Positions 1 to 8,094 of a DNA stretch of 32,911 nucleotides are shown piece by piece; the stretch's first letter is position 1, and every line of letters starts with the position of its first letter. Source of the stretch: Pirellulales bacterium (GTDB lineage Bacteria > Planctomycetota > Planctomycetia > Pirellulales > S012-138); contig JALCBR010000057.1 in NCBI GenBank assembly GCA_028066245.1, positions 1 to 32,911 on the forward strand, in the 5' to 3' direction. Made by a program: the position numbers and the translations under genes. Under the pieces are notes generated by a model. That model did not search any database. It had not been told where the DNA came from and worked only from the letters and a program-made list of their open reading frames with translations.

Positions 1-161
1 CGCTGTATACACTTAAGAAGGAAGCCGGCAAGACCGTTGGTTGGGGAGAGTTCCTCAAGCTGGGCGGAACGATCATGATCGTGCAAGTTGTGGGTAGCAT
101 CTTGTATTTATTACTGCTCAATGGCATTGGTTGGATCCCGGCATTGCCAAGCAACGGATGA
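1..161 (+). CDS. C-terminal end of a polytopic membrane transporter (SLC13/ArsB-NhaD-like), 5' truncated by the window
   Basis: The frame read from base 3 is open from the window edge to a TGA at 159-161 and encodes about 52 residues. It has a short charged loop (KKEAGKT), then GWGEFLKLGG and a hydrophobic span rich in I, V and L, ending in GWIPALPSNG. A GxxxFLKxG segment leading into the final transmembrane helix is typical of the last helix of SLC13/CitM/ArsB/NhaD ion transporters, so a transporter of that superfamily is the best guess. The stop is 96 bases before the universal-stress-type gene on the same strand, and the two may share a transcript. Too little is visible to name the substrate or exclude another permease family. 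Confidence 0.5.
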   Translation, partial: LYTLKKEAGKTVGWGEFLKLGGTIMIVQVVGSILYLLLLNGIGWIPALPSNG

Positions 162-257
162 CCTTCAGCGAAGGAAACAACCCACCCGGGGACTGTGTCC
201 CGGGAGTTGCGCAGGTTTCCTGCCCGGCCACGAATTGAACACTCAGGCGATTAAGTC

Positions 258-1205
258 ATGTTTGAGCCTACTCAGAGACGTGTCGACAGCGACCTGGAAA
301 AATCGATGGACCTGTTCAGGCGGGCTGAGGTTGGCGAAGTCGCGCCGCTGGAGCCGATCAAGCCGCAACGGATTTTGCTGGCGTTGGACGGCTCCGCGCA
401 GGACGCCTTAAGCATCAGCATGACACAACGGTTGAAGGCCCGCTTGGGATGTGAAGTCACCGTTGTTGACGCGCGGGAGACGGGCACTGACCAGAAGGAC
501 CTGGCGGCCGAGGCCAGCAAGCAGGTGTCAGGTCAAGCAATCGACAGAGCTCAGTTTGAAGATCAATTACCAGCCTACGACCGGATTCTGTTGGCGATTG
601 AGCAATCTCAGGCAAACCTAGCCGTTGCACCATGCCCGTTTGGTCGCGACCTGGAATGCGTGGGCGCCGACAGTACAGGCACGGTGATTGACGTGCTGTT
701 GGCGCGTTCCGCTGTCCCCATCATCATCACTCGTGGCAGATTTGACGTTGGCGTGGATATTTTTTCGCGTGTCAGGTTGATTCTCAGTGGCGAGAACCGC
801 ACCGCGCCGTTGGCCGCACGGTGGGCTCAAGGCGTGGTCGCGCCGGGCGGAAAGCTTGAATTGATGCTGTTGGTGGAAACCGAGTTTTACGACAACGTTC
901 GTGAAGCGTTGCACGCCCTTCACCCTGAGGAAGAAATCAAGATCGGCTCGCTAGAAACAGCGCTGGCGAAGATCCATGCGCGGCTGCACGCCAGCTTACA
1001 GGCTTCTGCCGATCAACACGGCTTCGACTACGAAGAACTAATTGAGCACGAAGGTGAGGAGGAGCCGTTTGATGTGGACGAGTCAGCGGGATACGTCGTC
1101 ACGCTGGCGATTGAAGCCCGCGACCATGCCTCGCAAAGTCATGCGCATGATCTCATCCGCCGATCGCCGCACCCGGTGCTGTTGGTTCCGCAGCCGGCAA
1201 CATAG
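258..1205 (+). CDS. Universal stress protein (UspA-like) with two domains, 315 aa
   Basis: A soluble protein with two Usp-type alpha/beta folds. Domain 1 runs from about residue 36 to 160: beta strand RILLALDGS at 38-46 and closing strand AVPIIITRGR at 152-161. Domain 2 runs from about 168 to 311: RVRLILSGENRT at the start and the typical Usp ending HPVLLVPQ at 305-312. Neither half shows a clean G-x2-G-x9-G-[S/T] nucleotide loop, so ATP binding is uncertain. An N-terminal extension of about 35 residues precedes domain 1. The ATG at 258 is the first methionine; AGG at 247-249 is a weak ribosome site. The gene lies just downstream of a transporter fragment. Tandem Usp proteins beside ion transporters often act as accessory or regulatory proteins, but that role here is inference. 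It converges on cheV. Confidence 0.8.
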   Translation: MFEPTQRRVDSDLEKSMDLFRRAEVGEVAPLEPIKPQRILLALDGSAQDALSISMTQRLKARLGCEVTVVDARETGTDQKDLAAEASKQVSGQAIDRAQFEDQLPAYDRILLAIEQSQANLAVAPCPFGRDLECVGADSTGTVIDVLLARSAVPIIITRGRFDVGVDIFSRVRLILSGENRTAPLAARWAQGVVAPGGKLELMLLVETEFYDNVREALHALHPEEEIKIGSLETALAKIHARLHASLQASADQHGFDYEELIEHEGEEEPFDVDESAGYVVTLAIEARDHASQSHAHDLIRRSPHPVLLVPQPAT

Positions 1206-1243
1206 CTGTTGAGTTGGTGCAAAGGGTCGCTCGCAAACCCAAC

Positions 1244-2194
1244 CTACTTCTGCGCCGCTTGCAGACGTTGGCTGATCAGCTTTGAGAGCTGTGAGGTCAG
1301 GTCAACAGGATTTGTCTTGGAGACCTGAGCGTCCGCGCCAACCTGGATGCCTTTGTTCTCGTTTGCGTCAGACGCAATCGACGAGAACAAAATCACGGGC
1401 AATTTGCTGAGGACCGATGATTCCCGCACATGCCGTGTCAGTGTCAGCCCATCCATCCGTGGCATCTCAATATCTGTGACCAACCCAGCAACGTGCTCAA
1501 AGAGTTCTTCCGGTTGTGTCTTCGCGGCGATGTCCGTGAGGTAATCCCAGGTTTCTTGCCCATCACGGAATCCCCGCACGTTGGTAAAGCCGGCCTGTGT
1601 GAGCCGCTCATTGATCAACTCGCGAATCAACGGCGAATCGTCGGCATACGCAATCGGGTGGTTGCTCCTCACCAGTGGGCAATCAGCAGCATCATCCTCA
1701 GAGCTCGCCGATGAGAACATCCCCAATCCTACGCCAATGGATTCAAAATCAAGCATCGGGATCAACTCTTCGCCTAACACGGCTACGCCGGTAACCAGCG
1801 CTCGGTCTCCCACAGTTTCCGGAAGAGGCTGGATGTTCTTCCACGAAATGCGGAGGATCTTGTCGACATCCGCCACGCGGAAACCGACAAGATCTTCATT
1901 GAACTCCAAGAGCAGCAGTTGATCGGTCTTGCGCTGGGGCGCAGGCTCGTTCGGAAACAGGCACTGCGCCAAGTCAGCAATCGGGACCACTGTTTCCCGC
2001 ACGCGGCCCACCCCTTGCATGGCTGGTGCCGAGGTCCCAACAGTCTTGCGGACGGTCGGGACTTCGAGGACTTCGCGGATTTTGGCCACGTTAACACCAC
2101 AGCGCAGGTCACCGACAGTGAAGACCAGGATCTCCAACTCGTTGGTCCCGGCTTCGAGCAGAATCTGCGAGTTGGTTGCTGCAAATTTCGCCAC
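1244..2194 (-). CDS. cheV: Chemotaxis scaffold protein CheV (CheW domain plus response-regulator receiver), 316 aa
   Basis: CheV couples chemoreceptors to the CheA kinase and tunes the response by being phosphorylated. The CheW-like domain spans about residues 18-155, with the typical ILVFTVGDLRCGVNVAKIRE opening and the AVLGEELIPMLDFE end. The receiver domain spans about 178-312: acidic pair D185-D186 (ADDSPLIR), phosphoacceptor D241 (VTDIEMPRMDG), S271/S272 and K293 (VSKTNP), so all residues needed for phosphotransfer are present. The length matches the family. The start is GTG at 2194; GAGGG lies seven bases upstream, which supports it. No other che gene is in the window, so it would act with a chemotaxis cluster elsewhere. 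It converges on the universal-stress gene with a 38-base gap. Confidence 0.93.
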   Translation of the reverse strand: MAKFAATNSQILLEAGTNELEILVFTVGDLRCGVNVAKIREVLEVPTVRKTVGTSAPAMQGVGRVRETVVPIADLAQCLFPNEPAPQRKTDQLLLLEFNEDLVGFRVADVDKILRISWKNIQPLPETVGDRALVTGVAVLGEELIPMLDFESIGVGLGMFSSASSEDDAADCPLVRSNHPIAYADDSPLIRELINERLTQAGFTNVRGFRDGQETWDYLTDIAAKTQPEELFEHVAGLVTDIEMPRMDGLTLTRHVRESSVLSKLPVILFSSIASDANENKGIQVGADAQVSKTNPVDLTSQLSKLISQRLQAAQK

Positions 2195-2587
2195 GAGTTA
2201 GCCCTCAACAGTGATCGTCTTCACGGAATCGCCAACGCAGCGAGTGTCTTGCCGCTTTGCGCAAATACGTCTACGCCCACGCGCAGTCGTCCGATTGTTT
2301 CCTATCAGCTTGTATGGCAGTTCTGCTGGAGCGACAGGTCCGGATTTCCAATCATGGCGAAACGACCGAATGAAGCGTGCAGTTTCGACCATGTAGAACC
2401 GGGGACCAGGACGGATTTTCCGGGTCATGCCTGTTGTGTCTCGGTGGGCTACGGGGCCGGCTCAATTGAAGAACGCGTGAAGCGCAAGCCTGTTTTGGCA
2501 CTCACCGGGGCGAAAATACAACAGGGCTGGGTTTACCGTCAGTTCAAAGCAATTTCTTCGGCAATAACGCTATGCGCTCGCGAACAG
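2195..2587. other. Non-coding stretch upstream of cheV, 393 bases
   Basis: The stretch lies between the end of the membrane-protein gene and the GTG start of cheV, both on the minus strand. Short open frames occur on both strands but none has family motifs or a convincing ribosome site. No strong hairpin with a T-run was seen. It presumably carries the cheV promoter and 5' leader; no promoter could be picked with confidence. Confidence 0.5.
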
Positions 2588-3808
2588 TCAGCCATCGCGT
2601 GTGATCGCCTTCATCTCAGGGTTGCTGCGACGACGCCAGATGAATCCGTCCAGGATGTAGTGTGTGAGTTGAGGGACTACCAGTAACGGGACCAACACTG
2701 CCCGCCAACGGCCAATGTTCCATTCGCTACCGAATAGCCAACTCCGCTCGTGCCAGATGCTCCGGTCCCAAAGAAGTTCCTCGGCAAAAGCCAAAATCCA
2801 AACAACACCCAGAAACATGATGATTGTCCTAAGGTGCCGTCGCCATGCAGGCGTAGTTACTCCGGTGCGCTCTGCTTTCTCTTCCCTTTCTTTTTCATCT
2901 TGGCCACTGTGGGCCTTGTCTTCATCCTCACCACGGACAAAGCGGTACCAGTAGACCAGCACCAGGTAGGGGACGCCGTGGATGATGACGTTTGTCACCG
3001 TAAAGGCGTAATCTGAGTTAATCACCACGATTCCCACATACCAACACACAGCTGTTGTGCCCAACACAATGTCTTTGCCTGGGTTCCAAGAACGGTGGCG
3101 AAATCCGTTCCAAAGCGATCTCGCCACGTAGGCCGCCAACGCAAGCCAATAAATAGGCTGCAAGATTTGTGCGAACACTTCAGGAGCCGCGGCGAAGTCG
3201 CCCGGCAGAAACCACCAAAAACTCCGTGGAAGATGAGCGTGCCAATGAACGAGCGGATAGACCGTCGCCAAATAGATTGCCAGCGTATCAATCCAGCGGC
3301 CGGTTACTCCGCGCTCTCCGGCCTTGCTGCGATACAGCGCAAGCCATCCGTATTGTTGGCGAACGAAATGAAACACAGCCAGATACGCCAGCCCGCGCCA
3401 AAAATAGGTCTCGTTCTCGGAGAACACAGCCCAGCCAATCATGAAGCCCAAGAGCGGAGCGAGCCCGTACAGCCACCGGCGGCGTGAGAACTCTCCCGGT
3501 ACAAAGTAAACGCGAAAGCCGGTCGCGTAGACGTGTGCCACATCCACCAGCAGCACAAAAGAGACCCACGTCCATTCGGGTGTATCTTCCTCCAGTAGCC
3601 CCATCCCCCAACCAACGGCAAGCAACAACAGGGCCAGGAGAGCACTTCCCAGAAATGCTGTCAGGTCAACCGAGCGGGAAAACAACCAAACCGGGCCGCG
3701 CGGACCCGCCATTGTTGCCCCGTTTGGACTCGAAAGTGCCAACGGCATTTCCGGGCGAGATGGGAAAGGTTCACTTGAATCTGCAGTCATGGCTGCATTA
3801 TGGATCAT
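2588..3808 (-). CDS. Uncharacterised polytopic membrane protein with conserved-looking His/Trp/Tyr motifs, 406 aa
   Basis: No function can be assigned. After about 40 polar N-terminal residues the protein has roughly eight hydrophobic segments, including LTAFLGSALLALLLLAVGWG, WVSFVLLVDVAHVYATGF, GLAPLLGFMIGWAVF, and two near the C-terminus (IIMFLGVVWILAFAEE and VLVPLLVVPQLTHYI). Membrane-edge histidines and aromatics stand out: DVAHVYATGFRVY, FHFVRQQYGW, HWHAHLP, IIHGVPYLVLVYWY and LTHYILDGFIWR. Clusters of His at helix ends could be metal or haem ligands, but this is inference. A charged Asp/Glu/Lys loop (GEDEDKAHSGQDEKEREEK) interrupts the helices near residues 290-312. The start is uncertain: ATG 3808 lacks a good ribosome site, and ATGs at 3790 and further in are possible. 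It is divergent from the kinase gene. Confidence 0.7.
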   Translation of the reverse strand: MIHNAAMTADSSEPFPSRPEMPLALSSPNGATMAGPRGPVWLFSRSVDLTAFLGSALLALLLLAVGWGMGLLEEDTPEWTWVSFVLLVDVAHVYATGFRVYFVPGEFSRRRWLYGLAPLLGFMIGWAVFSENETYFWRGLAYLAVFHFVRQQYGWLALYRSKAGERGVTGRWIDTLAIYLATVYPLVHWHAHLPRSFWWFLPGDFAAAPEVFAQILQPIYWLALAAYVARSLWNGFRHRSWNPGKDIVLGTTAVCWYVGIVVINSDYAFTVTNVIIHGVPYLVLVYWYRFVRGEDEDKAHSGQDEKEREEKAERTGVTTPAWRRHLRTIIMFLGVVWILAFAEELLWDRSIWHERSWLFGSEWNIGRWRAVLVPLLVVPQLTHYILDGFIWRRRSNPEMKAITRDG

Positions 3809-4083
3809 CTCGAGTCGACGCCAACCATCGGCCTGTGATGGACCTGTCGTGATGCGAAGTGGTCAAGTGTCCCATGTGGGGATCCGTGCTCGTCGTGGCA
3901 AAAGAACGTGATCCTATCGGCAAAAGCTGGCCTGGGGTGAATTCTTTTCCGCAGTGGCGACGGCATGCACTGTTTTGGCTTGTTTCGCACACGGTCAGGA
4001 CAAACAATATGGAATTGTGATGAGGAACCGTATTCGATGGTCCGTGTGCGCAGCGTTCACGGACTTGGCGAGGATGCTTGACC

Positions 4084-5742
4084 ATGTCGCAGGCGATGAT
4101 AACGACGCCCGATCCCGCAGTGGATTTGACGATTGATGCCCGCAGCCCGTCGCAATCGCAAGAGTCAGCGGCGTTCTGCTGTCGTGGCGGGGTGGTGGCC
4201 AAAAGTAAGGTCGGCTTGACCAGCTTCACGCGCACTTTGTTACTAGTTCGACTGCGGGCCGCGGCGATCATGCTGCTGGGAGGTTTCACGGCTTTCTTGT
4301 TGTGGACGCTGGTTGTCGGCGTCGAGTTCTTTCGTGTGCCGAATCTCTGGCTGTATGAACTAGGGGCCATCACCATCTTGGCCTGCGCACTCGGCGGATT
4401 GTTCATCTTCACCCGGGTGACAACGTTCATGCTCCGATTCGCGGAGTTCGTGATCTTCGCAACACCGGCGGTGTTCTTCCTGATCGTTGATTCACTCATT
4501 TTGAGGCAGCTGGCGGAAGCCAACGGGGCAAGCATCCCCATCTCTGCGAGCTGGCTGATCTTGATGATGATTTACGCCTTGATGATTCCCAACACTTGGC
4601 GCAGAGCTGCTGTGGTGTTGGGGTTGTGTTTGGCAGCGCCGATGGTTTTGCTGCTGGTCCTCCGTGCCAGTGGTCCGCCGCTTTCGGAGATGTTGGCCAT
4701 GGGGCGGATCTCCGTCGAGGGTTTGAAGTTGACAGTCGGAGCCGTGGCTGCGACTTACGGCGTGTACGTCATCAACTCGCTTCGTACCCGAGTCTTCGAG
4801 GCGAATCAGATTGGGCTCTATCAACTCAAACGGCTGTTGGGCCGCGGCGGCATGGGAGAAGTCCATCTGGCGGAACACCAACTCCTCAAGCGACCCGCCG
4901 CCATCAAGGTGATCACTCCGCAGAATGCCGGTGATCCTAAGGCAATGATCCGCTTTGAGCGTGAAGTGCAGACTGCGGCCACGTTAACGCATCCCAATAC
5001 GATCGAGATCTACGACTACGGCCATACGGATGACGGAACGTTTTATTACGTGATGGAATTTCTCAAAGGGCTGAATCTGTCGGATCTGGTGAAACGTCAC
5101 GGCGCGCTGCCAGAACAGCGTGTCTTGCACCTGTTGCAACAGGCTGCCGGCGCATTGGGGGAAGCGCACCGTGCAGGTTTGATTCACCGCGATCTGAAAC
5201 CAGCCAACATTTTTGCCGCCGTCCGTGGAGGACTCTACGACTATGTCAAGCTCTTGGACTTTGGCCTGGTCAAAGACAGTGGTCAAGCAAACTCACCGGA
5301 AGTCCAGCGAAACGATGTCACCATGGAAGGATCAATCACCGGCTCTCCCCACTACATGTCACCTGAGCAGTCCGTGGGTGGAACCGCGGATGCTCGCAGT
5401 GACCTTTATTCGCTAGGTGCGGTCGGCTACTTCCTGCTTACGGGTCGGCCACCGTTTGATGGCGAGAACCCCATGGCGGTGCTCATTGCTCATGCCCGCG
5501 ATGGTGTGACGCCGCTGTCCGATCTGCGCGGCGAGATCTCTCCCAAGTTGGAAGCCATCATTCATCGTTGCCTGGAGAAGCAGCCTGAGGAACGATTTCA
5601 ATCGGCCGAGGAGTTGGCCGCCGCGCTGGATCAATGCGTGATTCCCGGGGAGTGGACATTTGCCAAAGCGGCCAAATGGTGGCAAACGGCCAAGCCCGCT
5701 GAAATTGAGCAAGAGCTTGTCCAAGCAGTTGCTTCAAACTGA
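4084..5742 (+). CDS. Transmembrane Ser/Thr protein kinase (Hanks type) with N-terminal membrane domain, 552 aa
   Basis: Residues about 57-235 form six probable membrane helices (approximately 59-80, 90-109, 119-140, 156-169, 175-195, 214-233), followed by a cytoplasmic kinase domain at about 245-520. The kinase has every key residue: glycine loop GRGGMGEV 253-260, ATP lysine K275 (AAIK), helix-C E294, catalytic HRDLKPAN with D370 and N375, metal-binding DFG D392-G394, and SPE at 426-428 in the activation segment. It should therefore be active. Most bacterial receptor kinases have the catalytic domain first and a single C-terminal helix; here the order is reversed and there is no extracytoplasmic sensor domain, so sensing may occur in the membrane. 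ATG 4084 is chosen, with GAGG at 4070-4073 ten bases upstream; an in-frame TTG at 4078 and ATG 4096 are alternatives. It converges on the CNB gene. Confidence 0.93.
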   Translation: MSQAMITTPDPAVDLTIDARSPSQSQESAAFCCRGGVVAKSKVGLTSFTRTLLLVRLRAAAIMLLGGFTAFLLWTLVVGVEFFRVPNLWLYELGAITILACALGGLFIFTRVTTFMLRFAEFVIFATPAVFFLIVDSLILRQLAEANGASIPISASWLILMMIYALMIPNTWRRAAVVLGLCLAAPMVLLLVLRASGPPLSEMLAMGRISVEGLKLTVGAVAATYGVYVINSLRTRVFEANQIGLYQLKRLLGRGGMGEVHLAEHQLLKRPAAIKVITPQNAGDPKAMIRFEREVQTAATLTHPNTIEIYDYGHTDDGTFYYVMEFLKGLNLSDLVKRHGALPEQRVLHLLQQAAGALGEAHRAGLIHRDLKPANIFAAVRGGLYDYVKLLDFGLVKDSGQANSPEVQRNDVTMEGSITGSPHYMSPEQSVGGTADARSDLYSLGAVGYFLLTGRPPFDGENPMAVLIAHARDGVTPLSDLRGEISPKLEAIIHRCLEKQPEERFQSAEELAAALDQCVIPGEWTFAKAAKWWQTAKPAEIEQELVQAVASN

Positions 5743-5795
5743 TCGGTTAGGCATGGTTGGCCGAAGCGCTAGGCGAAGGGATAACCCCACATCGG

Positions 5796-6329
5796 TCAAA
5801 GGTTCCACTCGCCAAAGAGCGATGAGCGAAAATTGCTCCATTCTCGCTTCTCGCGGCTTGTGTCTCCGACCAACGCAGCAACCCATTCGTCCATCTTGCG
5901 AAGACGGTCCGCCATCGTTTCCACAGCCGCGAGGGCAAGCTTGTACGCGGAGGTCGCGCCGCTATCGATGAGTTGATCATATGCTTCGCGCTGCAATCGC
6001 AAGATGTCAACGTTGCCCTTGGCGCGCACGCCGGCGGAATGTGGGGCTGCATGAAAAAACGACATCTCGCCGAACGTGCTATACGGCGTGAGTGTGGCCA
6101 GCACGACCTCGTCTCCATTGGATTCGCTGCCATGGCGGATGACTTCACATTCGCCGCGCAGCAAGACCCACAAGTTCTGGCTCTTTCTTCCCTGGCGAAT
6201 GATGACTTCGCCGGAAGTGAACTGCTGAATGCTCGAAGCATCGCACAGTTGCCGGCGTTCATCAGCTTCCAGATATCGGAAGACCGGGATCTCCGCCAGT
6301 ACGTCGTTGGTGATTTCCGTAGCATTCAT
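5796..6329 (-). CDS. Cyclic-nucleotide-binding-fold protein without DNA-binding domain, 177 aa
   Basis: A single CNB (CAP effector) domain at about residues 10-125: [15 protein letters not shown] opening, [25 protein letters not shown] strands in two parts at 39-63, and the phosphate-binding cassette region [18 protein letters not shown] at 86-103. The C-terminal 50 residues are helical and carry no helix-turn-helix, so it is not a CRP/FNR transcription factor. In the cassette, the arginine that normally contacts the cyclic phosphate (P-R-x-A) appears as H97, so the ligand may not be cAMP or cGMP, or none may bind. The ATG overlaps the stop of the glutamate dehydrogenase gene as ATGA, and GGAGG sits six bases before it inside the end of that gene. 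This is tight translational coupling and suggests a shared role with GDH (inference). Confidence 0.88.
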   Translation of the reverse strand: MNATEITNDVLAEIPVFRYLEADERRQLCDASSIQQFTSGEVIIRQGRKSQNLWVLLRGECEVIRHGSESNGDEVVLATLTPYSTFGEMSFFHAAPHSAGVRAKGNVDILRLQREAYDQLIDSGATSAYKLALAAVETMADRLRKMDEWVAALVGDTSREKREWSNFRSSLFGEWNL

Positions 6330-7561
6330 ACGCTACCTCCCAAAATCGTCGCACGCCCGACCCGCCCGATGCCCAGGATGTAAGCCGCCGTCCGCAGCGA
6401 GACTTTTCGTTGTGAAGCCAATTCCCAAACCCGCTCGAAGCTATCTGACATCACGCGATCAAGTTCTTGGCGAACACGGTTAACTCCCCAGCGATAATGC
6501 TGGCGGTTTTGTACCCATTCAAAATAGCTGGCCGTGACGCCACCGGCGTTGACCAGGATATCGGGAACCACGATCGTCCCCTTGGGGTCAAGGACGTCGT
6601 CAGCCTGGGGGTGAACGGGAGCGTTGGCAGCTTCCACGATAATCCCGGCTTTGATGTTCGCGGCATTTTCTCCGGTGATTACTCCACCCAACGCCGCAGG
6701 AATCAAGACTTCCACGTTCAGAGTGAGAAGTTCAGCATTGCTGATTGATTCTGCGCCCGCAAAACCGGACAGAGAATAGTTGTTCGTCAGAGAATGGTGC
6801 AGCGCATCGGCAATGTTAATGCCATCTGGGTTGTAGTAAGCACCGGAGACATCACTAATGGCGACAACCTTGCAATCGGCTTCGCTAAGAAACTTTGCCG
6901 CGTGCGAGCCGACGTTGCCAAACCCTTGAATGGCGACGCGCGTTTGATTGATCTTGCGGCCCAACCGCCCGATCAACTTGATGGTCACAATGCCCACACC
7001 GCGTCCAGTGGCTTCTTCCCTTCCGGGCAATCCATGCATCTCCACCGGTTTTCCAGTCACACACGCCGGCGAGAACCCGTGGTACTTGGAATACTGGTTG
7101 GTGATCCAAGCCATGACCTCGGCGTTGCTGCCCATGTCCGGAGCGGGGATGTCCCGGTCGGGACCAATCAGGTCATGAATTTCATCAACAAATTTTCGTG
7201 TGACGCGTTCCAACTCGCGGTGCGAATGGGCGCGAGGATCGATCGAAATCCCGCCCTTGGCTCCCCCATAGGGAAGATCAACGACGGCTGTCTTCCATGT
7301 CATCAAGGCGGCTAGCGAGCGAACTTCATCCAGGTCCACGTCATGGTGGTAGCGCAGCCCGCCCTTCATGGGGCCCCGGCTGTCATCATGCTGCACGCGA
7401 TATCCGAGATACGTGGCGATCTCGCCATTGTCCCGTTCAATGGAGACCTGGACCTGCACTTCCCGCTTGGCCGTTAACAGCAGCGTGCGAATATTGGGAG
7501 AGAGGTCAAGATGATCAGCGGCGCGATCAAAGTAAATCTGCGTCGCTTCAAAGGCTCGCAT
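6326..7561 (-). CDS. gdhA: Glutamate dehydrogenase (Glu/Leu/Phe/Val dehydrogenase family), 411 aa
   Basis: Catalyses reversible oxidative deamination of glutamate to 2-oxoglutarate and ammonia with NAD(P), linking carbon and nitrogen metabolism in the cytoplasm. The N-terminal dimerisation/substrate domain (about 1-180) has [10 protein letters not shown] with K66, K90, the active-site loop PYGGAKGGI with catalytic K102, and PAPDMGSN with D142. The C-terminal Rossmann domain has GFGNVG at 213-218. The EATGRGV motif (183-189) and the length fit hexameric GDHs of the 410-420 residue class rather than the 450-residue NADP type. Leucine or phenylalanine dehydrogenases of the same family are less likely given K66 in the KGGLR context. 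The start ATG 7561 has AGGAA nine bases upstream. The stop overlaps the start of the CNB gene, forming a two-gene operon. Confidence 0.92.
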   Translation of the reverse strand: MRAFEATQIYFDRAADHLDLSPNIRTLLLTAKREVQVQVSIERDNGEIATYLGYRVQHDDSRGPMKGGLRYHHDVDLDEVRSLAALMTWKTAVVDLPYGGAKGGISIDPRAHSHRELERVTRKFVDEIHDLIGPDRDIPAPDMGSNAEVMAWITNQYSKYHGFSPACVTGKPVEMHGLPGREEATGRGVGIVTIKLIGRLGRKINQTRVAIQGFGNVGSHAAKFLSEADCKVVAISDVSGAYYNPDGINIADALHHSLTNNYSLSGFAGAESISNAELLTLNVEVLIPAALGGVITGENAANIKAGIIVEAANAPVHPQADDVLDPKGTIVVPDILVNAGGVTASYFEWVQNRQHYRWGVNRVRQELDRVMSDSFERVWELASQRKVSLRTAAYILGIGRVGRATILGGSV

Positions 7562-8094
7562 CGTGGGCGTTCCTGTTCATCACTTTGGATGGCGTGTCAA
7601 GGCAAACGGACGCACCGGCAGTGGCTCATCAATTGTGCTATCGCATCTGGGGCGCGCAGCCAAAGCGAATGGAAACTGGAAGCCGACAGCAATTGCAGGG
7701 CGCGATTGGGAGGATCAAGCGGAGTTTGCCGCGAATTTGGGGCGAGAAGTGCAAATCATATCGCTCGCTCCATTCTGGCACAAGTTGGACAATCACCGCA
7801 AAAAACATGCATTTTTCGATGGTTCAGTCATTATGTCGGAATTCGCAACAAGAGAGAAAATCGAATCAACGCTAGCTCCGCGACGACTCATCCCTAGCTC
7901 CATCAATCCCACCGCATCTCCAGGTCCTCGCTGAGCCACTATGCTCAATGGCAGGCGCTATTCGGACCGCAGGCCATCTTGTATGAATCCAGTTGTCAAC
8001 CGGTTGCATTGCGCGCCACAATGCGGACTGCCTCTTCGAGCTGAACTTTGTTTCGAGAGGAGCGTGCTCTTTCACCAACAGAAGGGAATTCTTC
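7562..8094. other. Divergent intergenic region between gdhA and the thioredoxin-like gene, 533 bases
   Basis: No gene is supported here; open frames on the plus strand carry no recognisable motifs. Both flanking genes start outward, so promoters for both must lie here. One possible promoter for the plus-strand gene is TTGTCA at 7994-7999 and CACAAT at 8018-8023 with an 18-base spacer, which is only a weak match to a sigma-70 consensus. An AT-rich near-palindrome around ACATGCAT lies near 7800-7816. Nothing else stands out. Confidence 0.35.

Noticed and set aside
1206-1243. Possible terminator between the convergent universal-stress gene and cheV
   Set aside because: Only a broken 5-bp plus 3-bp stem can be drawn and no T-run follows.
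1919-2686. A 255-residue plus-strand open frame across the start of cheV and the following gap
   Set aside because: It is antisense to a clear CheW domain for over a third of its length, has no motifs and reflects codon bias of the opposite strand.
3798-4541. A 247-residue minus-strand open frame over the kinase membrane domain
   Set aside because: Antisense to well-supported transmembrane coding sequence; composition rich in Ser, Asn, Arg and Thr with no motif.
5747-6325. A 192-residue minus-strand frame overlapping the CNB gene
   Set aside because: It is the neighbouring frame of the CNB gene, which has the domain motifs and the ribosome site.
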